From contig CACJQK010000001.1 of NCBI GenBank assembly GCA_902595515.1, positions 186,001 to 250,000 on the forward strand: 64,000 nucleotides of DNA, read 5' to 3'. Source of the DNA: an uncultured SAR116 cluster alpha proteobacterium. GTDB lineage: Bacteria; Pseudomonadota; Alphaproteobacteria; Puniceispirillales; Marisalimonadaceae. Below the pieces are notes generated by a model. It was given only the letters and a program-made list of their open reading frames with translations. It was not told the origin of the DNA and made no database searches. This document shows, one piece after another, positions 44,913 to 54,487 of the stretch. How positions within the stretch are numbered: the first letter of the stretch is position 1; each line of letters starts with the position of its first letter. Both the position numbers and the translations under genes were made by a program.

Positions 44913-45527
44913 ATGAAAAAACTTGATAAAAACAGACCTTTAATTCACTCAGATTGTCAAGTTGTAGACAGTGATTTTGGTTCATTTGTTGAAATAGGTG
45001 AATATTCTATTATTTCAAATTCTAATTTCGGTGATTATTCTTATTGTACAAGATTTTGTGATATAGCCAATACAGACATAAAAAAATTTTCTAATATTGC
45101 AAGCTCCGTTAGAATAGGTCCAACGGACCATCCAATGGAAAAAGCAAGTCTTCATCATTTTTTATATAGATCAACTGACTATTGGGAAGACAAAGAACAT
45201 GACAAAGATTTTTTTAAAAACCGATATTCCAGAAAAACTATAATTGGCAATGACACATGGATAGGACATGCTGCTATTGTTAAACCTGACATTACAGTTG
45301 GAGATGGTGCTATAATTGGAGCTGGTTCTGTTGTTACCAAAGATGTGGAAAGTTATACTATTGTAGCAGGAAATCCCGCTAAAATTATTAGAAGAAGGTT
45401 TTCAGAAAAAATTGCAATTCAATTGTCTGAAATTCAATGGTGGAATTGGTCTCATGAGAAAATAGGATCTTCCTTAGACGACTTTAGAACTTTAAGTGTT
45501 GAAGATTTTATATCAAAATATAAATAG
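44913..45527 (+). CDS. phosphonate-associated left-handed beta-helix acetyltransferase
   Basis: IGNDTWIGHAAIVKPDITVGDGAIIGAGSVVTKDVESYTIVAGNPAKIIRRRF; within phn cluster. Confidence 0.88.
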   Translation: MKKLDKNRPLIHSDCQVVDSDFGSFVEIGEYSIISNSNFGDYSYCTRFCDIANTDIKKFSNIASSVRIGPTDHPMEKASLHHFLYRSTDYWEDKEHDKDFFKNRYSRKTIIGNDTWIGHAAIVKPDITVGDGAIIGAGSVVTKDVESYTIVAGNPAKIIRRRFSEKIAIQLSEIQWWNWSHEKIGSSLDDFRTLSVEDFISKYK

Positions 45528-45528
45528 A

Positions 45529-46743
45529 TTAGGATACTGCATTTGATGATTTAATAAATCTGTCAACAACGCTTTTACAAACACTTGCAATCTTTCCATT
45601 ACATATTGTTGCTTCTATCTCTCTTGTTTTTGGGTTAATAATTACTAAATCTGCGTAATTTTCTACTTTGATAGCTCCTCTTTTGTCAATATTTAGTGCC
45701 TTTGCGGGATTTTCTGATATTAATGCCCATGCATTTTCAATAGAACATATCTTATGATCTAACAAATACCAAATTGACTGGAGTAGTGATGGATAATAAT
45801 AATCTGATACTAGAATACTACAGTATCCTAGTTTTAATAATTCTAATGTAGATATATTTCCATTATGTGAACCACCTCTGACTAAATTAGGCGCACCCAT
45901 TATTACATTTTCATTATTGAAGTATGCTTCTTTAGCAGCTAAAATACTTGTTGGAAACTCACAAATATTAGCACCAAAACTTCTAAACCATTTTCTATCC
46001 TTTTTGCTTTCATCATCATGCGAACCAAATTTAATATTATTAGATTTCATAAAATTGCTTAATGTTTTTAAACTATCACTTACTTCATTTTCTTTTGTTA
46101 ATCGATAATTCACAATATTTGCAAGTTCACTTTTTTCCATAGACATTTTATTAGCCCATGTTGCAAATGCTGTTGGTTTGTTTTGAATTTTTTCTATGGC
46201 ATCAGGTATATGGTTGTTGAATACCACATAATTAAGTTTGTATTCTGTAATTAAATCAATAAGTTCTTGAACTTTTTCTACAAGATGCGTTTCGTACCTT
46301 ACCTGAACATTTATATTAGTTATCATAGAAGGTCTGTATTTATTGAGATTTTCTAAAAATATTTTAGCGTATTCAGGACTTCTTATTCTACCTTCCCAGC
46401 TATAGCTACATGCTAGGTAAGCCGTAGTAATGCCATTAATGGAAAGTTCTTTGTCAACTATTTTAAGAGTATCATTCATATCAAAACTTACGCCTGGCCT
46501 TGGAAATAATTGTCTTTCAAATCCATCTCCATGTAAGTCTATTATTCCAGGTAACACCCAAAAACCCGTCAAATCTATAACTGGATAATTTTTTTTTGGG
46601 TATTGATTAGTTTTATTAACTTCAATTGAAGTTAAAAATTTATCTTCAATAGTTATGGTTCCCGATTGCATTTTATTATGATGCAAAAATTTACTGCCCT
46701 GTAAAATATATCCTGAAAATTGATTTGATTGTATTTGATTCAT
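45529..46743 (-). CDS. PhnM-like amidohydrolase (second copy)
   Basis: FWVLPGIIDLHGDGFERQLFPRPGVSFDMNDTL; HDDESKKDRKWFRSFGANICEFPTS; MGAPNLVRGGSHNGN. Confidence 0.88.
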   Translation of the reverse strand: MNQIQSNQFSGYILQGSKFLHHNKMQSGTITIEDKFLTSIEVNKTNQYPKKNYPVIDLTGFWVLPGIIDLHGDGFERQLFPRPGVSFDMNDTLKIVDKELSINGITTAYLACSYSWEGRIRSPEYAKIFLENLNKYRPSMITNINVQVRYETHLVEKVQELIDLITEYKLNYVVFNNHIPDAIEKIQNKPTAFATWANKMSMEKSELANIVNYRLTKENEVSDSLKTLSNFMKSNNIKFGSHDDESKKDRKWFRSFGANICEFPTSILAAKEAYFNNENVIMGAPNLVRGGSHNGNISTLELLKLGYCSILVSDYYYPSLLQSIWYLLDHKICSIENAWALISENPAKALNIDKRGAIKVENYADLVIINPKTREIEATICNGKIASVCKSVVDRFIKSSNAVS

Positions 46744-46794
46744 ATATTTTAGTTATCTTAATTTTATTAATTTTATATTACAAATATCAAAAGC

Positions 46795-47502
46795 TTAATC
46801 TTCTAATGTTAATTGAATTCTTTCGCCAACAAACCATGTCTGAGTGAACTCTATTGGAATACAATTTAAATCTTGATTCACATATGTTGTTTTAAGAAGT
46901 GGGCTATTAATTTTACAATCAAGTAAATTTGCTTGAATACTATCAGCTAGCTCTGCGATTATGTTAGTGTTTGACCTAATAAAATCATTTACACCCAACA
47001 ACTTTAGTGTGTTTGTGACAGATAATTCTTTTTGAAATATTTCTAGAAAACTGGGAAACCTTTTATTTGGAATTATTCTTTTAGTTATAATAGTTGGAAT
47101 ATTATTAATTTTACCAGTTGTTTCTATTAAAAGAATCTCATCTTTTGAATTTATTTTTAAATTATCAGCTTCTATCTTAAATGCTTTTCTATACTCTGAT
47201 CTAATAATTGTTGTTTTAGGAATATTGTTTTCATGAGTAATATTCTCTGAAAATCTTACTCTTTTTCCAAGTTTATATTTTAACTTAGAAGCTTGAACAA
47301 TTACACCAGAACCTCTTTTAGAAAACAAAATTCCTTCATTTTTTAATATTTGCAAAGCTCTTCTAACCGTGTGTCTATTTACTCCAAATCTTTTTGAAAG
47401 ATGATTTTCAGAAGGTAGTTTATCACCTGAATTGTATATGTTATCCGCCACATCTTTTTTTAATGCTTCATAAATTTGATAATAAATGAGTTTAGAATTC
47501 AT
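46795..47502 (-). CDS. phnF: GntR/HutC-family regulator PhnF
   Basis: GDKLPSENHLSKRFGVNRHTVRRALQILKNEGILFSKRGSGVIV wHTH plus UTRA-like domain; divergent from phnG. Confidence 0.88.
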   Translation of the reverse strand: MNSKLIYYQIYEALKKDVADNIYNSGDKLPSENHLSKRFGVNRHTVRRALQILKNEGILFSKRGSGVIVQASKLKYKLGKRVRFSENITHENNIPKTTIIRSEYRKAFKIEADNLKINSKDEILLIETTGKINNIPTIITKRIIPNKRFPSFLEIFQKELSVTNTLKLLGVNDFIRSNTNIIAELADSIQANLLDCKINSPLLKTTYVNQDLNCIPIEFTQTWFVGERIQLTLED

Positions 47503-47524
47503 GTAATAAAAACTTAATAAAAAT

Positions 47525-47573
47525 ATAATTGTATAATTAATGTTTTATAATTATAAGTTGTATAGTTGTATAG
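47525..47573. promoter_or_regulatory. candidate PhnF operator in the phnF/phnG divergent region
   Basis: Tandem TTGTATAG-TTGTATAG at 47558-47573 plus TTGTATA at 47529. Confidence 0.35.
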
Positions 47574-47588
47574 TAAAGAAGTAATTAA

Positions 47589-48029
47589 ATGATTGAAAAA
47601 AGAAAATCTTGGATGAGTTTGTTAGCAACATCTAGCCAAAGTGATTTGTTAAATCTCTGGGAACAAAAAAAAATAAAAGTCAATTATGTATGGTTAAGAA
47701 CACCTGAAATTGGAAGCATAATGGCTCAAGGAAGAATGGGTGTAACTGGAGATAAATTTAATATTGGTGAAGTTACTATAACTAGATGTTCCTTAAAATT
47801 GAATTGTGGAACAATAGGTCATAGTTATGTTCAAGGAAGAAGTAAGAAAAAAGCTGAAATAAGCGCATTATGTGATGCTCTTATGCAAACTAAAATGTCT
47901 AAAGAAATAAATAAAAATATTATTATTCCTTTAGAAAAAATTAAAAAAGATAATAAAGACAAAATTCTCTCAAAAGCTGAAGCTACAAAAGTTGATTTTT
48001 TTACTCTTGTAAGAGGAGAAAGCGATTAA
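47589..48029 (+). CDS. phnG: phosphonate C-P lyase system protein PhnG
   Basis: WMSLLATSSQSDLLNLWE; MAQGRMGVTGDKFNIGEVTITRCSL. Confidence 0.95.
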   Translation: MIEKRKSWMSLLATSSQSDLLNLWEQKKIKVNYVWLRTPEIGSIMAQGRMGVTGDKFNIGEVTITRCSLKLNCGTIGHSYVQGRSKKKAEISALCDALMQTKMSKEINKNIIIPLEKIKKDNKDKILSKAEATKVDFFTLVRGESD

Positions 48030-48598
48030 TGGAAAATTATCCTTTTTCTGAAAATTCTATAAATAGTTCTATTGCTTTTAGATCATTAGTAAATGCAACA
48101 TCATATCCAGGTAGAACTTTTCAGATAAATAAACTTAACAAACCAAGTGTATTGTCAAATGCAGCAGCGACAATATTAATTACGTTATGTGATAATGAGA
48201 GTAATGTTTACCTCTCAAAAGAATATAATACAGATGAAGTAAGGAATTGGTTAATTTTTAACACTGGTGCCATTATTAGTAACAAAAAGAATGCTGATTT
48301 TGTAATTGGTACATGGAAATCTTTATTGCCATTAAATGATTTCAAAATAGGAGTTCCTGAGTATCCAGAAAGATCTGCAACTTTAATAATTGAAGAAACA
48401 AAATATAAAAAAGTAAAATGCAACATTGATGGTCCAGGCATAAAAAATAAATTAAATATTGATTTACCTAATCCTGAATTATTTATCGAAAATAATAATC
48501 TTTATCCTTTAGGTTTAGATTTCTATTTCACAAATGACTTAGAAATTTTATCTATTCCTCGTTCAACAAAAATTAATATCATAAAATCGGAGCTTTAG
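48029..48598 (+). CDS. phnH: phosphonate C-P lyase system protein PhnH
   Basis: AFRSLVNATSYPGRTFQI; GPGIKNK; PLGLDFYFTNDLEILSIPRSTKI. Confidence 0.94.
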   Translation: MENYPFSENSINSSIAFRSLVNATSYPGRTFQINKLNKPSVLSNAAATILITLCDNESNVYLSKEYNTDEVRNWLIFNTGAIISNKKNADFVIGTWKSLLPLNDFKIGVPEYPERSATLIIEETKYKKVKCNIDGPGIKNKLNIDLPNPELFIENNNLYPLGLDFYFTNDLEILSIPRSTKINIIKSEL

Positions 48599-49675
48599 AT
48601 GTATGTAGCTGTTAAAGGTGGGGAAGTAGCAATTGATAACGCTCATTCTTGGATGTCAGAAATAAGAAGAGGTGATACATCCATTCCAAATATTTCCCTT
48701 GATCAAATATCAGAACAACTCACACTTGGCGTTGATAGAGTAATGTCTGAAGGTTCTCTATATGATAAAGACCTTGCTGCATTAGCTATAAAACAGTCTA
48801 GAGGTGATTTGATAGAAGCTATATTTTTGTTAAGAGCTTACAGAACAACTCTTACAAGATTTAGTTACAGCAAACCAGTTAATACAGCAAATATGACATG
48901 CCTTAGAAGGATTTCAGCAACTTTTAAAGATATACCAGGTGGACAAAAATTAGGTCCTACTTTTGATTACACGCATAGGCTTTTAGACTTTAAATTACTA
49001 GCTGAAAATGAAGCACCTATTAGTCCAAAAAAAAAATATAATGACAACAAAATGCCTCACGTTTTAAGTTTTTTAAATCAAGAAGATTTAATGCAAAACG
49101 AAAAAGATAACAATCTTGATCCTATCGATATAACTCGAGAACCTATTAGCTATCCAACATCTCGTTCGGCAAGGTTACAAGCATTATCAAGAGGAGATGA
49201 GGGTTTTTTACTTGGTCTCGCATATTCTACTCAAAGAGGATATGCAAGAAATCATGCATTTGTAGGGGAACTAAGAATTGGCATAGTTGACATTGAGCTT
49301 TATATTCCAGAATTAGGTTTTGAAATTAATGTTGCTGAGATCATTTTAACTGAATGTGAAACGGTAAATCAATTTCAAGGATCCAAAATTGAACCTCCAC
49401 AATTTACAAGAGGTTATGGTTTAGTATTCGGACAGACTGAAAGAAAAGCTTTAGCAATGGCCTTGATCGATAGAGCTTTAAGATGGAAAGAATTAGGTGA
49501 AGATTATTCTGGCGCACCAGCACAAGACGAAGAATTTGTTATTTCACATTGCGACAACATTCAAGCGACTGGTTTTTTAGAGCACATAAAACTACCACAT
49601 TATGTTGATTTTCAATCTGAACTAGAGCTCATTAGAAAAATTAGAGCTGACGCCAAAGTTAATATGAAAAGGTAA
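48599..49675 (+). CDS. phnI: phosphonate C-P lyase system protein PhnI
   Basis: MYVAVKGGEVAIDNAHSWM; LLRAYRTTLTRF; RRISATFKDIPGGQKLGPTFDYTHRLLDF. Confidence 0.97.
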   Translation: MYVAVKGGEVAIDNAHSWMSEIRRGDTSIPNISLDQISEQLTLGVDRVMSEGSLYDKDLAALAIKQSRGDLIEAIFLLRAYRTTLTRFSYSKPVNTANMTCLRRISATFKDIPGGQKLGPTFDYTHRLLDFKLLAENEAPISPKKKYNDNKMPHVLSFLNQEDLMQNEKDNNLDPIDITREPISYPTSRSARLQALSRGDEGFLLGLAYSTQRGYARNHAFVGELRIGIVDIELYIPELGFEINVAEIILTECETVNQFQGSKIEPPQFTRGYGLVFGQTERKALAMALIDRALRWKELGEDYSGAPAQDEEFVISHCDNIQATGFLEHIKLPHYVDFQSELELIRKIRADAKVNMKR

Positions 49676-49679
49676 TAAA

Positions 49680-50558
49680 ATGAATGAAATGAGTAAAAAT
49701 GAAAATTTAGATATTCAAATTTATAATTTTGCTTATTTAGATGAAAATACAAAAAGGATGATAAGACGAGCTCTTCTGAAAGCATTATGTATACCTGGCT
49801 ATCAAGTACCTTTTTCCTCAAGAGAAATGCCAATGCCTTATGGTTGGGGTACTGGTGGAATTCAGGTAACATCTGCGTGTTTAATACCCAAAGATGTTTT
49901 AAAGGTAATTGATCAAGGCGCCGACGATACTACAAATGCTGTATCAATAAGAAAATTTTTTCAAAAAACTGCAAATGTAGCTGTGACTGAAAAAACTTCA
50001 GATGCATCTCTTATACAGACCAGACACAGAATTCCTGAAACAAAATTAAAAGAAAAACAAATATTAGTATATCAAGTACCAATTCCAGAACCTCTTAGAT
50101 TCTTAGAGCCAAGGGAGGTAGAAACTAGAAAAATGCATGCTCTTTCTGAATATGGATTAATGTATGTAAAACTTTATGAAGATATTGCAAAACATGGTCA
50201 TATTGAGACAGCATATGCATATCCAGTAAAAACAAATGGAAATTATGTTACTGACCCTTCTCCTATTCCAAAATTTGATAATCCCAAAATGAATAATAGT
50301 CCAGCTATTCAACTTTTTGGCGCTGGAAGAGAACAACGAATTTATGCTATTCCACCTTATACAAATGTTAAAAGTCTTGATTTTGAAGACTATCCTTTTG
50401 AAGCTATGAAAGCTAATTTCAAATGTTCAATATGTGGATCCAGTGATAGTTATTTAGATGAAATTATTGTTTCAGATGATGGTAAACGATCATACATATG
50501 TTCAGACACAGACTATTGCAAAGAACAAACCAAATTAAATTCAAAAAAAGAAGATTAA
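49680..50558 (+). CDS. phnJ: alpha-D-ribose 1-methylphosphonate 5-phosphate C-P lyase
   Basis: YNFAYLDENTKRMIRRALLKALCIPGYQVPFSSREMPMPYGWGTGG; CSICGSSDSY...CSDTDYC cysteine cluster. Confidence 0.98.
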   Translation: MNEMSKNENLDIQIYNFAYLDENTKRMIRRALLKALCIPGYQVPFSSREMPMPYGWGTGGIQVTSACLIPKDVLKVIDQGADDTTNAVSIRKFFQKTANVAVTEKTSDASLIQTRHRIPETKLKEKQILVYQVPIPEPLRFLEPREVETRKMHALSEYGLMYVKLYEDIAKHGHIETAYAYPVKTNGNYVTDPSPIPKFDNPKMNNSPAIQLFGAGREQRIYAIPPYTNVKSLDFEDYPFEAMKANFKCSICGSSDSYLDEIIVSDDGKRSYICSDTDYCKEQTKLNSKKED

Positions 50559-50560
50559 TT

Positions 50561-51337
50561 ATGAAGCAAAATTTCTTATTTCAAGCCTCTAATATTTCTA
50601 AATACTATGGCCAAAATATAGGTTGCAAAAATGTATCTTTAGATATTAATCCTGGAGAGGTCCTTGGAATTGTTGGCGAGTCAGGTTCTGGGAAGTCTAC
50701 ATTATTAAACTGTATTTATGGAAATTTAGAAGTTGATGAAGGAGATATTTTCTTAAACGACAAATCAAAAACAATCCTCAATTTTACAAAAATTTCGGAA
50801 CCAAAACTTCGTTTAATTCAAAGATCTGATCTAGCATTTGTGCATCAAAATCCTCGTGATGGTCTCAGAATGAATATAAGTGCAGGAGGAAATATTGGTG
50901 AAAGATTAATGGCAATTGGTCATAGAAATTATGGTGAAATTAGAGAAATTGCTGCAAATTGGCTAGAAAAAGTTGAAATTGATGTTAGCAGAATTGATGA
51001 TAAGCCAAGTACTTTTTCTGGAGGAATGCAACAAAGACTTCAAATTGCAAGAAATCTTGTAACTAGACCAAGATTGATTTTTATGGATGAACCTACTGGA
51101 GGTTTGGATGTATCTGTACAAGCTAAAATCTTGGATTTATTAAGAAACCTTGTAAGAGAACTTGGCATTGCTGCAGTAATAGTTACACACGATCTTGCAG
51201 TAGTTAGACTTTTAGCTGATCGTATAATTGTAATGCAAAATGGAAATGTAATAGAAGCTGGTTTGTGTGATCAGGTTTTAGATGATCCACAGCATAAATA
51301 TTCGCAATTATTAGTTAGTTCAGTATTACAGGTGTAA
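50561..51337 (+). CDS. phnK: phosphonate C-P lyase system ATP-binding protein PhnK
   Basis: GESGSGKSTLLNCIYGN, FVHQNPRDGLRMNISAGGNIGERLMAIG; start taken at ATG 50561. Confidence 0.96.
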   Translation: MKQNFLFQASNISKYYGQNIGCKNVSLDINPGEVLGIVGESGSGKSTLLNCIYGNLEVDEGDIFLNDKSKTILNFTKISEPKLRLIQRSDLAFVHQNPRDGLRMNISAGGNIGERLMAIGHRNYGEIREIAANWLEKVEIDVSRIDDKPSTFSGGMQQRLQIARNLVTRPRLIFMDEPTGGLDVSVQAKILDLLRNLVRELGIAAVIVTHDLAVVRLLADRIIVMQNGNVIEAGLCDQVLDDPQHKYSQLLVSSVLQV

Positions 51338-51338
51338 A

Positions 51339-52004
51339 ATGATACAAATTAAAAATTTAAACAAATCATTCCAACTTTATAATCAAAACGATACAAACAT
51401 AAATGTATTTAAAAATATAAACTTCAGAGTTAATAAAGGTGAGGTTGTTGCACTTACTGGTAACTCTGGCACAGGTAAATCTACTTTATTAAAATTAATC
51501 TATGGAAGTTATGTGATAAGTAAAGGTGATGTTCTTATTTCAGATATTAATATTAGAAAATCATCACCTAGAGATATTTTAACACTAAGAAAGAATAAAT
51601 TGGGGTATGTTAGTCAATTTTTGAGAGTTGTACCTAGAGTGCCAACAATAGATGTTGTAATAGAACCCTTGCTTGAGATTGGATGTGAAAAAAAAATTGC
51701 ATTAAAAAAAGCTCAAGAAATATTAGAAAGACTTAATATTCCAAAAAATTTGTGGAACTTATCTCCCTTAACTTTCTCAGGAGGTGAACAACAAAGAGTA
51801 AATATTGCTAGGGGTTTTATTCATAATTATCCGTATTTACTTTTAGATGAACCAACCGCAAGTCTGGACCAAAATAATAAAAATGTTGTATTAGATTTAA
51901 TAGAAAAAGCTAAGCTAAATGGTTCAGCTATAATAGGAATATTTCATGATGAAACAGCTAGAAACAAAGTTGCTACAAGAGAAGTCAATTTAGAAAATTT
52001 ATGA
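51339..52004 (+). CDS. phnL: phosphonate C-P lyase system ATP-binding protein PhnL
   Basis: GNSGTGKSTLLKLIYGSY, LGYVSQFLRVVPRVPTIDVV, FSGGEQQRVNIARG. Confidence 0.96.
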   Translation: MIQIKNLNKSFQLYNQNDTNINVFKNINFRVNKGEVVALTGNSGTGKSTLLKLIYGSYVISKGDVLISDINIRKSSPRDILTLRKNKLGYVSQFLRVVPRVPTIDVVIEPLLEIGCEKKIALKKAQEILERLNIPKNLWNLSPLTFSGGEQQRVNIARGFIHNYPYLLLDEPTASLDQNNKNVVLDLIEKAKLNGSAIIGIFHDETARNKVATREVNLENL

Positions 52005-52008
52005 ATTA

Positions 52009-52545
52009 ATGAAAAAAACTAATGGCAATTTATTTGTGATTGTAGGAGCTTCTGGAGTAGGTAAAGATACTTTATTAAATGAAATAAAAGCTAGGCTAGA
52101 AAATTTTTACTTTGTAAAAAGGTATATTACCAGAACCCTCGATAAAAATAATGAAGACCATATCGCTATATCAAATACTGATTTTCAAAATAAGGTTAAA
52201 GATGGTTTTTTTGCAATAAGCTGGCAAGCACATTCCTTATCATATGGTATTCCAAAAAATATTGAAGATGAATTGAAAAAAGGTGTTAATGTAATTTTTA
52301 ATGGATCAAGACTCGCTTTGAAGCAAATTAGGGAAAGTTATCCTGATGCAAAGATTATTTGCATTATTGCTTCAAAAAAAGCTATTGAAAGCCGTCTTAT
52401 ATCAAGAAATAGAGAAAGTAAGGATGATATTAAAAAAAGACTTAATAGAGAAGTTGGAAAATTACCTTCGGATACAATCTATGTTAAAAATGACATTGAT
52501 TTAGAAACAGGCGTAAATAACTTAATTAATGCTTTAAATTATTAA
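52009..52545 (+). CDS. phnN: ribose 1,5-bisphosphokinase
   Basis: GNLFVIVGASGVGKDTLLNEIKARL; guanylate kinase-like; after phnL. Confidence 0.94.
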   Translation: MKKTNGNLFVIVGASGVGKDTLLNEIKARLENFYFVKRYITRTLDKNNEDHIAISNTDFQNKVKDGFFAISWQAHSLSYGIPKNIEDELKKGVNVIFNGSRLALKQIRESYPDAKIICIIASKKAIESRLISRNRESKDDIKKRLNREVGKLPSDTIYVKNDIDLETGVNNLINALNY

Positions 52546-53233
52546 ATTTAAATCTTTTAATAAAATAAAATTTTTCATCACTCTTTTGTCCAAAAATACA
52601 AATATTATTAAAGTTTATCTTACTTAAATTAACTTGTTTTAAAATGTTTTGAAGAGATTTAAACACGCCATCAATTTCCTCAATATTTAATTTACTGGTA
52701 AGAGTTAAGTGAAATTTGAATTCATTAAATACGTAAGGATAACCCCACTTATAGAGCATTTTTTTTTGATTTGGGGTTAATTTTTCAGGATTTCTTTTTT
52801 TTAATTCATCTTCAGAAAGCTCATCTCTTAAATAATCTAATCCCTTTACAAATTTATTAGATACTTCATTTACTTTGAGATTATTAGTAGGAATTAATGC
52901 AATGAAATTACCTAATTTTTTAATAATTAGTTCGTCTAAATGAAAACTATGTATTTGTTTTGATATTTCACAAACTTTATTTTCAAGATCATTAAAGGTA
53001 TACCCATCCTTTAATCTAAATGGAGCTTTTATTGTGCCATGAAATCCATATTGTTTTGGTGCAAGTACAAATCTAGAAAATTTCTGTAAATTGGGTGAAC
53101 TTGAAAGATCTGACTTAGTAATTTCTAAACCTTTATAAGGATCCCATCCTAACCAACATTTACCAAACACATCTAGCTCTGAATTTTCTAAAGGTGCATA
53201 ATATATTGCATATCTTTTATAATATTCTTCCAT
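52526..53233 (-). CDS. DUF1045 phosphonate-metabolism protein (2H phosphoesterase-like)
   Basis: RYAIYYAPLENSELDVFGKCWLGWDP; HGTIKAPFRL and FHLTLT paired H-x-T motifs. Confidence 0.85.
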   Translation of the reverse strand: MEEYYKRYAIYYAPLENSELDVFGKCWLGWDPYKGLEITKSDLSSSPNLQKFSRFVLAPKQYGFHGTIKAPFRLKDGYTFNDLENKVCEISKQIHSFHLDELIIKKLGNFIALIPTNNLKVNEVSNKFVKGLDYLRDELSEDELKKRNPEKLTPNQKKMLYKWGYPYVFNEFKFHLTLTSKLNIEEIDGVFKSLQNILKQVNLSKINFNNICIFGQKSDEKFYFIKRFKFNNLKH

Positions 53234-53293
53234 GAGATTTACATATTATAGTTTTGTTTCAATTTAATTAATATATTTTAACTTTTAAAAAAA

Positions 53294-53311
53294 CTGTAAT
53301 ATTAGAGTCAT
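53294..53311 (+). promoter_or_regulatory. candidate Pho box upstream of phnM
   Basis: CTGTAAT-ATTA-GAGTCAT, 7-4-7 architecture, about 25 nt before the start codon. Confidence 0.4.
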
Positions 53312-53334
53312 ATGTATGGAAATTTAAGGATTTC

Positions 53335-54480
53335 ATGTTGTCTGATGTCATTTTAAATAATGTTAATATTGTAACTGAAGACGAAGTCTTTTTGGGAAGT
53401 ATTCAATTAAAAGATGGGTTTATTAAAAGGGTCAATAAAGGAAAAAGCTATATACCTAGATCTATAGATTGCAATGAAGATTATTTAATACCAGGTTTAG
53501 TTGAACTACACACAGATAATTTAGAAAGGCATCTCAAACCAAGACCTGGTGTAAATTGGCCTATAAATAATGCTCTTACAGCTCACGATGGAGAATTAGC
53601 ATCTGCAGGTATTACAACTGTTTTCGATGCTTTAAGAGTAGGATCTATTAACAGAGATGGTGTGCATAGATATGACAAATATGCAAGAGAAACAGCCACC
53701 TCTATCAATAACTTATCAAAAGACAAATCTTTTAAGATTGATCATTTTATTCATCTAAGAGCTGAAATATGTTCAGAAAATTTAATTCAGGAGTTAGAAG
53801 AATTCAACGATCAGGATAAGGTAAAAATAGTTAGTCTGATGGATCACACACCAGGCCAAAGACAGTTTCGTGATGTTTCACAGTTCAAAGTTTATTTATC
53901 AGGTAAATTTGGTCTTTCGGAATCACAAATTCAACAACACTTTTCATACTTAAAAGATCTTCAAAAAATGTTTGGTAAAAAACATAAAATTGAAACAATA
54001 AAATTTAGTAAAAGATTAAATGCAGTATTGGCTAGTCATGATGATACTACAATTTCTGATGTGGAAGAGAGTTGTTCACAAGGTATAAATTTAGCTGAGT
54101 TTCCAACCACTCTTGAAGCAGCAACAAAGTGTAAAAGCAGTAACATAAAAATAATAATGGGAGCACCAAATTTAGTAAGAGGAGGATCTCATTCAGGTAA
54201 TGTTTCAGCTCAATCACTTATTGATAAAGACCTTCTAGATATTTTAAGTTCTGATTACGTGCCTTCATCATTGATGATGGCAGCGATAATGTGGGGCATA
54301 AAATCTAATAATTTACCCAAAAGTATCGCTGCAGTAACTGCTAACCCCTGTAAAGTTACAGGCTTAAATGATAGAGGAATGATTAAAGAAGGTTTAAAAG
54401 CAGATTTGGTAAGATTAAGTATTAAAAAGGATTTACCAATCATTAGAAAAGTATGGGCAAGTGGTCGAGAAGTTGCTTAA
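53335..54480 (+). CDS. phnM: alpha-D-ribose 1-methylphosphonate 5-triphosphate diphosphatase
   Basis: DYLIPGLVELHTDNLERHLKPRPGVNWP; ASHDDTTISDVEES; MGAPNLVRGGSHSGN. Confidence 0.95.
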   Translation: MLSDVILNNVNIVTEDEVFLGSIQLKDGFIKRVNKGKSYIPRSIDCNEDYLIPGLVELHTDNLERHLKPRPGVNWPINNALTAHDGELASAGITTVFDALRVGSINRDGVHRYDKYARETATSINNLSKDKSFKIDHFIHLRAEICSENLIQELEEFNDQDKVKIVSLMDHTPGQRQFRDVSQFKVYLSGKFGLSESQIQQHFSYLKDLQKMFGKKHKIETIKFSKRLNAVLASHDDTTISDVEESCSQGINLAEFPTTLEAATKCKSSNIKIIMGAPNLVRGGSHSGNVSAQSLIDKDLLDILSSDYVPSSLMMAAIMWGIKSNNLPKSIAAVTANPCKVTGLNDRGMIKEGLKADLVRLSIKKDLPIIRKVWASGREVA

Positions 54481-54487
54481 ATAAAAG

